Below the pieces are notes generated by a model. It was not told the DNA's origin, ran no database searches, and saw only the letters and a program-made list of their open reading frames with translations. Both the position numbers and the translations under genes were made by a program. Positions 36,308 to 46,300 of a stretch of 64,000 nt of DNA are shown piece after piece (position 1 is the first letter of the stretch; every line of letters begins with the position of its first letter). Source of the DNA: Girardinichthys multiradiatus (lineage: Eukaryota > Chordata > Actinopteri > Cyprinodontiformes > Goodeidae); the NCBI RefSeq assembly GCF_021462225.1, contig NC_061797.1:3961001-4025000 (forward strand), given 5' to 3'.

Positions 36308-37800
36308 TGAGGGCACCCATCTGTAAGGATTATGATTATTGATTAATTAATATTGATCAATAATTATAATTTAAAATCATAATTTGAAAAAAATAAATTT
36401 CTTAACCAAAAATCATTACTTACGAATAGAAATCAGAGATGTCCTCTGGTGTTGTGATTATGGGCTCAAAGCTCTCTAATAATTACAAATTATTAACCAA
36501 AACCAAAAACTGTCACTGTTTATTCAACCACTTCACCGAAGGTGGGGGAACTTTGACCTTGTTTTGACAGATAAATCACTCTTGCACGAAATAAACACAA
36601 ACGCTTTTCTTAATTATATATATGAGGATTTATTGAAGCCAAATAATCCTGATATACCATTATTCTGGTCCAAAAACCTTCACCAAACTAACAAGCATTA
36701 TTCTACACAGAGGGGATAAAAATGACTACCTAACAATAATAATAAAAGAAAAACATATATGCGCATTTCGTGTCTATGAAGATCAAACCAGTAGTTTTAT
36801 GGACAAAATGTGTAATTTGGGTTAAATGGAAAGAAATCCTCCTGTTGTACTGATGTCTCGATTGCAGCGATCAGCTGATAAAACGGTGGGGCCACGCCCC
36901 TTTAGCCACAACCAGCTGAACAGCCCAAATCATGACAAAGGGTCATAAACTCAGAGGCGGGAACTCAGTGGAAAATCTCCAGCAATAAAACTGGAACAAA
37001 GAGTGGTCAGGTGAGGCCCAGACCGCAGTTGCTTTGAATGAAAAACTTTTAAAAGTCCAACTTCTAACTCCTGGCTGATTTGAGACCACCTGGACAAACA
37101 TTAACCACGCACAATTCAGCAGCGCTTGCGCACCAAATCAAAACACAGCTCAGCATAACATAATTCAATCAGTATTGCATGCAACAAGTTAATACCTTAG
37201 ATTAACTACTGGTGATCCTACATCACCATAACTATGCCTCATCCTGCCCAGACCTCTAAATCCACCTATTCGGTTTAATATGAAAAGAACGAAATTACTT
37301 TGACGTTGATTTCTGCTCTCCACCGGTTGAGGATGGATCAGATCTGAAGAAAAATGGAGGGGGGGGGATCACACGTCCGTGATCAAATCAAGGAAAAAAA
37401 CGGTAAACTTCTCATCCGTCCAGGAGGGGAAAAGATGACGAACCATTAGTCGACTGCATACATAAGGAGGTAAACTCATCTCCCTGGACATAGAACCTCT
37501 GTGAGTTTCCACCTGCGCAGGGTGTCAGCGTGGTCTCCAATCGGCAAATTTTCTCGTATCAGACAGATTTCCAGCTTTCAAGCTCTTCCGGGAATGGCCT
37601 TGTGGAGCAAAAGTTCACCTGCGAGCTCTTGTCTCTCCAGATGCATCTCAGCCGGTTTATGCTCCCAGTGATGTCAGAGCTGCGACGTCTGTTGAGCTGC
37701 GCATGTCAAAATGTGCAACCAAAATGTATGGCCCCAACACATCTACCATCCCTTTAGATACAACACTTCAGGGAGTGTTAACCATAAAACTCCTCATAAT
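36308..37800 (-). mobile_element. ERV-2 5' LTR start, interrupted by a solo LTR
   Basis: The segments 37740-37800 and 36308-36321 together match the beginning of the ERV-2 3' LTR (35431-35495) without a gap once the intervening 1.4 kb is removed. After that the LTR breaks off and env sequence starts, so most of this LTR plus gag and pol are deleted. Confidence 0.65.
36322..37739 (-). mobile_element. Solo LTR (about 1.4 kb) inside ERV-2 LTR
   Basis: On the minus strand it begins TGTTGGGGCC and ends AATCCTTACA. It is flanked on both sides by GATG (complement of 37740-37743 and 36318-36321), a 4-bp duplication as produced by gamma-type retroviral integrases. No coding sequence. Its last 250-300 bp have an inverted relative at about 39300-39625. 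Confidence 0.75.
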
Positions 37801-37910
37801 GAATTTAGAACCCAGCTCCTCTAGGGTAACAAAACACAGAGGTCAGAGGGGAGAGAGGTAAAGGGCAGGGCAGAGCATTAAAAAGAATTTTCCGTTACCC
37901 AACGGAGCTG

Positions 37911-38250
37911 GGGCTGCATGGTGGCGCAGTTGGTAGCACTGTTGCCTTGCAGCAAGAAGGTCCTGGGTTCAATTCCCAGCCAGGGGTCTTTCTGCATGGA
38001 GTTTGCATGTTCTCCCTGTGCATGTGTGGGTTCTCACCGGGTACTCCGGCTTCCTCCCACAGTCCAAAGACATGGTCTCTAAATTGCCCTTAGGTATATG
38101 AATGAGTGTGTGCATGGTTGTTTGTGTGTTGCCGGACTGGTGACCTGTCCAGGGTGTACCCCGCCTCTTGCCCATAGACTGCTGGAGATAGGCACCAGCT
38201 TCCCTGTGACCCACTATGGAATAAGTGGTAGAAAATGACTGACTGACTGA
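37911..38250 (+). mobile_element. tRNA-derived SINE with TGAC tail
   Basis: Starts GGGCTGCATGGTGGCGCAG, has the box-B-like GGTCCTGGGTTCAATTCC, and ends with GACTGACTGACTGA. Flanked by a 10-bp duplication with one mismatch: AACGGAGCTG (37901-37910) and AACAGAGCTG (38252-38261). Confidence 0.88.
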
Positions 38251-38289
38251 CAACAGAGCTGATTAATATAGGGCTAGATGTAAGACCAC

Positions 38290-38838
38290 TGTGCTATAGA
38301 GATCAACTGACCCCTGTATTGAACAATATGGTGGTGTTGAGTTAAATTACACCTTAGGCAGTTCAGTGACCTTTCAGTTTGATCTTTGCGATGTGATAGA
38401 TTGTGGAGACAAATATTTGGCTTGGAGAGGATATGATATCTACATGTGCCATTTCAGGTGGGCTGCTCCTTACGGGGGCCAGTGGTGTGGAGTTATGTTG
38501 GTTAGAATACGGGACCAGGAGGATATACAACACCATTATCAGGGGAATTGAAACAATTACAAAATATTGATTTGGTGCGGGGAAAACTGACCTCACCTTC
38601 AATCCGAGCGTCGCATATGAAAGTGAACCTTTTGCTTCTCACCGTCGAGAATCTTAAAGAAAATGTATTTTACTGCGGCAAGTATCCTTTAAACAACTGT
38701 CAAAAAAGTGGAGATAAAGGATTTTACCTTATAGTGGGGGTTGAGGTTTCGGGCATGGATCCTATGGGGCTTATACGGTTTAACTTAGTAGACCCACCTC
38801 AACATAAAATGTTTTCTGCAGAACCCAAACAAGTTTAA
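38290..38838 (+). pseudogene. Probable ERV env surface-subunit fragment, plus strand
   Basis: Cysteine-rich secreted-type sequence in two overlapping frames: FQFDLCDVIDCG then YMCHFRWAAPYGGQWCG near 38380-38500, and NVFYCGKYPLNN with GVEVSGMDPMGLIRFN in 38548-38838. The last pattern resembles surface subunits of fish retroviral envelopes. Same orientation as ERV-1 pol and downstream of it, so it could be the rest of ERV-1 env, displaced by the antisense block at 35173-38260. Frames are broken. Confidence 0.45.
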
Positions 38839-39299
38839 TGTGTTCTGAATTGTATGTGCATGCCATTGTTTTTTTGAAACTTGATTGCTGTTGAATTTCG
38901 GAGGGCGCCGAGTCTCGCAAGTTGTGTTTTACTGTCTGGACACCTGAACGCAGGTGCGCTGTGAAACTGGACTGCTATAATAACCTTATGGTGAAAATCA
39001 ACCATTTTCTTTGTCTTCAACTTCGTGCTTTACTAGCTTGCCACCAAAAGTTTTATTATTCTTTGTCCTCCGGGTTTACAACTTTGCTTGGGGGAGGTTT
39101 TATGACTGCCTATGTCCCATTGAGCTACACTTTGGGGAGTGGCCTCCCCGAGCTTCGCTCAACCATAGTCCTTTTGTATTTTTGCCATAACTGCTGGTTT
39201 GATTTCATACACACTCAATACTGTTTTATTTTGTTTAGTTAGATATTTTATCCTTTTGTGTAGAACTTTGCATGTTTGATTAGGTGAAGATTATTGAAT

Positions 39300-39625
39300 C
39301 GGAAGAGCGAGTTGTATCAGGGCTGTTGATTTAATAAATAGTCATGTAGATAAAGTGATTTGTGAGTCAAAATAAGGTTAAAATTCTCCATGTTTCGGGC
39401 AGAAACGGTTGATTAAACAGTGACATCTAATAATAGTTATCACATATTACTGAGAATTTAATAATTGTAATTATCTAGGGCTTTGAGCCACAATTACAAC
39501 ACCAGAGGACATTTCTGGTTTCGATTCATAAATGAGGATTTTTGGTTAAGAAATAAATTTACTCAAATTATGATTTGTAATTATAATTCTTGATAAATAT
39601 TAATTAATCAATAATCATAATCCCA
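39300..39625 (+). mobile_element. Inverted relative of the solo-LTR 3' end
   Basis: Reverse-complement similarity to 36323-36600: AATTAATCAATAATCATAAT at the end, then GAAATAAATTTAC, CACCAGAGGACAT, GGGCTTTGAGCC and TTAAACAGTGAC further in. The two copies face each other across about 2.7 kb. Left boundary not defined. Confidence 0.65.
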
Positions 39626-39639
39626 ATAAAATTTTTCTT

Positions 39640-40985
39640 GATCATGATGAAATATTTTTGACTAAGATCCATTTGATTAAGCCACTATGTGGCCTGCTTT
39701 AATGATAATAATAGCAGTTGATAATTACTTACAATTGGGCGTTGTGACAAAGTGGTTCAGTTTGTGTTTACCACTTTTCCCTTATTCTTATTTCTGATTT
39801 ATTTACTTTTGGTAGCTGGTAAAGCTTAAATTTAAACATTAGTTTGCAATTTTGCTTCACTTACTATCCCGGGTTTGTTTGTGTTAGCATTATGTTGCAG
39901 TTTCCATCTATTTATATGTTTGGGTTAAAGCTATTACTTCTGGACTATTGGTTGAATTTGTTTATTTTGTTTCAAAGTATATTCATGGTATTTGTTTTCC
40001 TTTTTATTCCCCATTGTTTGTCATAGTGCTTCCTGCTTGAATGGCTGGATGATGTCACTGATTACCTTGCTGGGTTCTACCAATTAGAAGGTTTTCTTTG
40101 GAGTATTGCTTTGTTTGTTTTTCTTTACAGTAACTTTTGAGTTAACTTCTATTACATGGTATATTTTGCAGATCCTTTCATTATGAAGATGAGTTTGTAA
40201 ATTAGATTAGTCATTTTGTTTTTGTAGTTTCTCTGTTTAGATTTTGTTTTTGTTTTTTTTCCTGTCTAATTGTGGCTTGGTCCAATCAAGCGCAGGTGTG
40301 TTGCCAACTGGCTATACAAACCAGTGAGTGCTTGGAAGCTAAAAAAGAGAGTGGTCTGAGTCAAAAGTTACAAATAAAAAGTCAACAGAAGAATCTGAAA
40401 CCAGTGGCTGATGCTGTTTTCTTGTTCACCTTGCTGCTCCTTGACAACACTACTTCACAGGCGTAATCTGCCCGATATGAATATATGATTCTATATTGCA
40501 TTTTAAGACTAACCTTTTCAGGTAGCTGAACCTGCCAAAGGACGCTTAGGGATGGATGTCGCTCAGAGGGGGACCGAAGATGTACGAAGAAAATCAACGC
40601 TTAGGGTCTACATTAACTGATTCACATGATGTTAGACAGCATTTTCTGCTGTGCTTCAGGCTGTTGTCCTTTCTCTCTCTTTTCTCTAAATCATACACAT
40701 ACAGGTTTGATGGGGTTAGACTTGTCTCCACTAGGTGTATCAACTGTTGCTTAGACACAACCAGGGGTCAACCGGAGAGATGGCGTTCCTCCTTGAGGGG
40801 GGAGGAACCACGTGACAGCTGGAAGGAGATTCCCTGGTCATATATAGGGTTAATGCATACATACAGGGTTGAATGATTGTTTCGGGGGTGGGTACCCAGT
40901 TGCAGGTGGTCCACTACCCAGTGCCTAGAGGGTTAACTGATCTAAATTAGTGAGGTGCCTTTAAAAGACACCTCATCAGGGGGAT
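39640..40985. other. Retroelement-derived or unknown, no gene seen
   Basis: T-rich sequence without coding potential. Near 40262-40430 it has CCAATCA, a TATA-like GCTATACAAAC and an AAATAAAAAG motif in LTR-like order. 40850-40985 ends in ACACCTCATCAGGGGGA, a polypurine-type stretch directly before the LTR at 40986. Confidence 0.4.
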
Positions 40986-41600
40986 TGTTAGAAATAACCT
41001 TTATTAATATGACTCATAGCTGTTTTTCCCATTTATACCATAATGATATAAACTATAAGTTCCAATGTTTCCCTTTTGTTAGAATAGGATAAGAATGCTC
41101 ATAGACATACAGTACAAGGATAAATGGCCCAAGGTTTGTCATAAATGACCTGAGGCTGGGGCACTGGGTTTGATAGTGGAGCATCTGGTATAACTGGTTT
41201 AATTAGAAATCCACAGCACACTTAGATTAAGTATGGACACCCTCTACTACACAACTTACCAGATAGACACCACAATGGTGACACATAGTCTACTGATAAT
41301 CACTGAGGGAGGGAACATCCATTGCATTGGAGAACCAGATATAAAACTACATGTGACCTTCTATCGGGGCTCTTCATCATCCTCTAACAGACGGCGACGG
41401 TCCGAGACGGGAGCCTCAGCTCTGATCTCTGTAATCATTCCTCTGCCTTAATTTAGATTACAGGAGCTAAAAGTTAGAAACTGTTTGAGATTCGTTCATT
41501 TAAGAGTCTTTAGATAGAGTGTGTGATCGCTTCTGGGGACCAAGTACCGGAGGAGCTCCGAGGCGTCTGACCGCAAAGCAGGGTGCAGTAACTCGGACAG
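40986..41600 (+). mobile_element. Probable 3' LTR of ERV-1 (right end uncertain)
   Basis: Starts TGTTAGAAATAACC just after the purine-rich CAGGGGGA. Has a TATA-like AGATATAAAAC at about 41338 and, about 30 bp further, a CGGGGCTCT start-site-like motif shared with the ERV-2 LTR. It has the same orientation as ERV-1 pol. No 5' partner was found, so the right end is a guess. Confidence 0.6.
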
Positions 41601-41795
41601 GTGTCTCCAGTTTAGATGTACCAATGTTTTTCTAACTATAACCCACACCTACATACACACATGTACTCGAGCTCTCCCCCACCTCACACAAACACATGCC
41701 ATGTGAAATTTAAAAAACAAAATAACAGCTAGACAAATAAATAACTGGCACAGAAATGAATTATTTGTATGAACCTTTCATTAATATTTCCAGTC

Positions 41796-42060
41796 AACTA
41801 CTGTAAATGTATCAGCGAACCCACATTCAAACGTTGGTGGAGAAAAACTAAAAGAGATGGATATGAACGACGTGGAGGAGAGGAAGACAAAATAAAAGTA
41901 GAGGATGAAGGAGAAGAGAAGCGAAATACATCTTTGTTTGAATCTTTTGAAACAGTATAACTTAGGATTTTGTCAACACCATCAGATGTATGTTTTTGGG
42001 GAGTTTTAAAAAAAATAAACAAAATATTTGTTCAGTTTATTTTGTTTATGTAATAAAGGA
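41796..42060 (+). other. Possible 3'-terminal exon of unknown transcript
   Basis: After an acceptor-like TTAATATTTCCAG, an open frame of about 55 codons, rich in Lys, Arg and Glu (PTFKRWWRKTKRDGYERR), ends at a TAA near 41960. An AATAAA follows at about 42052. I do not recognise the product; it may be repeat-derived or chance. No upstream exon was found. Confidence 0.2.
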
Positions 42061-42762
42061 CCACATATTCTACATCTTCTTATGCATCCAAGTAAGTTGT
42101 TTTTATAACTGTCAAATTAAAAACAAATACTGCAGACGGTTAGAAATCTGTGTTCTCAGAATAGTTTGAAATCACAACAAAAATTTCTATTTTTTATTTT
42201 ATAACATGTCACTGTAACCAAATATTATATCATCATATTTAAAAACTTTAAATTCATGTTGGACTGAAACAAAAAAAGGGTTTTAGTGTTTTAAAGAGTT
42301 GACATAGAACAAGTTCAAAAGTGAAACATTTTTATTTTATTTAAAAGCTTTTCTTTTTACCTGTGCCTTGATATGGTTAAATAGCTTAGACATTTCTTTA
42401 CAGACACATACAACTGCTACAAACAAGTCTGCATTTAAAAAAAGTTTTTTAAAACCTGTTTTGTCCCATATCTCAGGAATCCCTACTTTCACCTGAAATA
42501 TGTATCATATTATATTGATTTATTACAGTACACCCTTGTTAAATTTCAACAAAGGGCAATTTAATATTTTAAGGGATGACTGGGAAGTTCAATCATTTCA
42601 AATGTACCAATACTTTACTGCTTCTTAAAACAAATGGCCAGAAAAATATTTAGACAGAAAAGGCTTTCTATGTGCAATAAGCACCAGTAACATGCTGCTC
42701 TGCTCTAAATAGGCTAACTGTGGGCTGACTAAACCCGCCTCTGTTTATCAGAGACAAACTGT

Positions 42763-43092
42763 CAGTCAGTCATTTTCTACCGCTTATTCCATAGTGGGTC
42801 ACGGGGGAGCTGGTGCCTATCTCCAGCAGTCTACGGGTGAGAGGTGGGGTACACCCTGGACAGATCACTAGTCCGTCAACACACAAACAACCATACACAC
42901 TCATTCATACACTTAAAGGCAATTTAGAGTGACCAATTAATCTAGCTGTGGGAGGAAGCCGGAGTACCCGGTGAGAACCCACACATGCACGGGGAGAACA
43001 TGCAATCTCCACACCGGGTATCGAACCCGGGACCTTCTTGCTGCAACATGCTGCTCTGATACAGTTTGTCTCGGCTGCGCCACTGTGCAGCC
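42763..43092 (-). mobile_element. tRNA-derived SINE with a fold-back 5' end
   Basis: Minus-oriented copy of the SINE family seen at 37911 and 43981. It is flanked by a 12-bp duplication, GAGACAAACTGT, at 42751-42762 and 43093-43104. At its 5' end a reversed copy of the head plus duplication creates a perfect hairpin (43061-43077 with 43088-43104). It ends about 300 bp upstream of the SELENOS start codon. Confidence 0.85.
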
Positions 43093-43104
43093 GAGACAAA
43101 CTGT
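43061..43104. repeat. 17-bp perfect inverted repeat, 10-nt loop
   Basis: Left arm ACAGTTTGTCTCGGCTG (43061-43077), right arm CAGCCGAGACAAACTGT (43088-43104), loop CGCCACTGTG. It arises at the SINE 5' junction. Confidence 0.95.
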
Positions 43105-43201
43105 GTTTTTCTATTGAAGACAAGTGTCATTAAGCCCCTGTGCCAGGTGATGGCGCTAACGCAATTCTTTTCTCCAAACGAAGAAGTGACGCCTGCGAAG
43201 A

Positions 43202-43208
43202 CACGTCA
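43202..43208 (-). promoter_or_regulatory. UPRE/ATF6-type motif upstream of selenos
   Basis: TGACGTG on the minus strand (CACGTCA on plus), about 190 bp upstream of the start codon. This is the core of the unfolded-protein-response element bound by ATF6/XBP1. SELENOS is known to be induced by ER stress in mammals, so the site is plausible, but a 7-bp motif can occur by chance. Confidence 0.35.
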
Positions 43209-43335
43209 TCGTGAAGCTTCTGGACAGAGAGTAGCTTGTTTCTGTTTGGGGGTTAGTTTGTTGTGACTCCACCAGGGTGGAGCTGATATGACGAAGTTTG
43301 CTCCTCAGTAAGAAGCATAGATTAGGCCAGTGGTG

Positions 43336-43344
43336 TGTGTGTGG

Positions 43345-43384
<40 letters not shown>
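43336..43384 (+). repeat. (GT)n microsatellite in the selenos 5' UTR
   Basis: Nearly pure GT repeat, with one GGTT interruption, that ends 11 bp before the ATG at 43395. It must lie in the 5' UTR or the core promoter. Confidence 0.95.
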
Positions 43385-43386
<2 letters not shown>

Positions 43387-43394
43387 CGGGTAAA

Positions 43395-46300
43395 ATGAAG
43401 AACCAGGACCTGAGTCAGCTGAGCTTCATCGGTAGGTACCACCAGCAGCAGCTGTTGCGTCCAGGTTGTTGCTTCATTACGTTTAAACCGTTTACATGGC
43501 GGGAAATCAAATGTTAATCAGTGTGTAGGCTTTTTTAAATAAGTTAATATAACTAGAAGAAACGAGACTGTAATCAGGCCACTGGGTTGTTGTGGGGAAG
43601 CAAGCAGCATAGTTATGATAGAATGTGTATATGTTTACTTGTGACAGTCACTTGAAGTGTTCCTCTCCTCCGACAGTAGGGGAGTTCCTGTCCCTGTATG
43701 GGTGGTACCTGCTGGCTGTCACATTCACAGTCTTCCTGCTCATCCAGCAGCTGAGGAAGAGGAGATCCAGCCAGAGCCAGCAGTACTCCGTCCCTCAGAC
43801 ACAGCTCGGTCAGCATCATTACGACACAAAGTTTAAGTTTTGACACTTTTCTAGGCTGCTCGGTGGCGCAGTTGGTAGCACAGTAAACCAAACCTGACAA
43901 AACTGATGATGATCTACTATAATGAAATTTTCTTTCAAGTGTGGAGTACTTGTTAAATTAAACTTAAATGTTATTAAAAATAGGGCTGCATGGTGGTGCA
44001 GTTGGTAGCACTGTTGCCTTGCAGCAAGAAGGTCCTGGGTTCAATTCCCAGCCAGGGGTCTTTCTGCTTGCAGTTTGCATGTTCTCCCCGTGCATGCGTG
44101 GGTTCTCACCGGGTACTCCGGCTTCCTCCCACAGTCCAAAGACATGCTTGTTAGGTTAACTGGTCTCTCTAAATTGCCCTTAGGTCTATGAATGAGTGTG
44201 TGTGTGGATGTTTGTGTGTTGCCCTGTGATGGACTGGCAACCTGTCCAGGGTGTACCCCGCCTCCTGCTTATAGACTGCTGGAGATATGGCATCAGCTCC
44301 ACTGCGACCCACTATGGAATAAGTGGTAGAAAATGACTGACTGACTTTTCTAACAATTTATCCAGTTTCCGTTTCCTAGAAATGAACAAAAGATAGTGTA
44401 GCAATTTTGGCTGCACAATATAGTAAATGTGTCATTATCACGATAAAACGGCATTTTATATTAATATTAAAGAACTGCAATAATTATCAGGTACTTTTAT
44501 AGGTCGCATGCATTCATGCTTTTTATGCCAGCTATATATTTGATGATACTTTTGATGATGCTTAAGAGTCATGCTGATCCTGGCTTGCTGACTGTAGTTT
44601 TAAAAAGTGTCTCTGGCGCTGCTTCTTTGGTTTTCACACAAGATTATTTATATTTCTCACAACTGGAAATATTCTTAGCTGAATTTGGCTTTGTTGTAAA
44701 GAAGAAGAAATTGAGGTAGCCTTCTTTCAGCCAGCTGACCAAAGGTGCACAGCAACAGGTGCCATATTGCTCTATGACCCCAGCACTTTCTCTGGCATTT
44801 CATCAAAAAGGAGTTTAAACTGTATGCATGCATGATTTTGTGCTTTTGGAACCTTGGCATACTTTGGCACTGATAACCAGCTCGTGACCCATTTGGTTTA
44901 GGGTTCACATAAAAGTATAACATCCTGATGTTGTTTAAAGAAAGCAAGTTAAGCATTGTTTTTTATACATAAACCCCTATCAATGACTCAGAATCTGTCA
45001 ATCATTTATTGCAAATATGATCAGAATATGATTGGGCTTTTCCTTTTTATTCCTAAAGATGCATCTCTAGTGACACAAAGACAAGAGGCCTTCGAAGCAG
45101 CTCGGCGAAAGATGCAGGAAGAACTTGATGCAAAAGCTGCCATCTTTAAGGAGAAACAGAGACAGGTGCTGTGGTGGAAAACAAAGCATGATGGCTGACG
45201 TGTTAAAAGTTTACTGAAGTTTTTTGTTGTCAACAGCAAGAAGAGGAGAAGAGAAGGCAGAAGGTCGAGGAATGGGACAGCATGAAGCAGGGGAAGAGCG
45301 GCAAAGGACAAAAACCATCGGAGGTAAGTTCAATGTCTACTTGGTCTTTTAACTGGACAAAATATGAAGCTAATGCCTGAGGTTGGATAGGTTTCTTCTG
45401 AAATGTTATGAAATCATTTTGCCAGAATGCAGTAAAATGATTTACCCCGTATAATCCCCAGTAATCGGTCAGAAACTATTCTGTACTTATCACTTTTAAT
45501 TGTATTCTGCTACACAGTTCACTTCTTTCTGATCATCTCAGGTATAAAACAAAAGGGGGGCTGTGTTGAAATGTTGAAGTTTTCCATGTAGCTTCAGTTT
45601 CATGTTGTGACCCATCAGAAGTATCTGATTGCTGTGTGATAACTGCAGAGCTCTGAAGAGGCCAGCTCATCATCCACTGGGCTGAAACCAAAGACAAACA
45701 AGAAGCCGCTGCGCAGTCCTGGTATGTACCTAAGACCAGCACCAGACAGACTTCACCCTGCAGGCTCCATCGTTAATCAATATAACTACAATATGTAGAA
45801 AAAATCAGTAAGCAAAGCTCCCCTTAAATAACAGCACTAGAACTGCCAGTGATTTAATTTATTCAGTATTCTACATGTAGTGTGTTTTTACTGTTTGCAA
45901 TTGTCAGTTTCACATCCTGTCCAGCTGTGGCTCAGGAGAAAGAGGAGCACTCATGTAAAGTACCTTAAAAAGTATTCCCACCTTCATCGTACTTTGTCCA
46001 TGTTAAACACAGAATTCAATGTATTTTCTAAGGTTTTTAGTTGATAGATCAACACAATGTTGGTTTTACATTTGTTGGTTTTTTTTTACAAATCAAAGTT
46101 TGAAAAGTGTACTCCCCTTTACTTCAGTACCCCTAAATAAAAAAAAAAAAAAGGCTCCCACAGAGTCGGGCGCACTTGACTCCACGGACGTCCAGGTGGC
46201 TCACCGTACGCCTTCGCCTGCCATCCTTACAAAACGGGGTGCGTTTGTTTGCTTTGCAGGTAGTTGCGATATTTTTTCCAGCGCTCTCAGTCTCCTGGCG

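Noticed and set aside
37911..38250. tRNA gene
   Set aside because: Box-A/B-like sequence belongs to a tRNA-derived SINE; no full cloverleaf. The same holds at 42763, 43981, 46490, 54030 and 54484.
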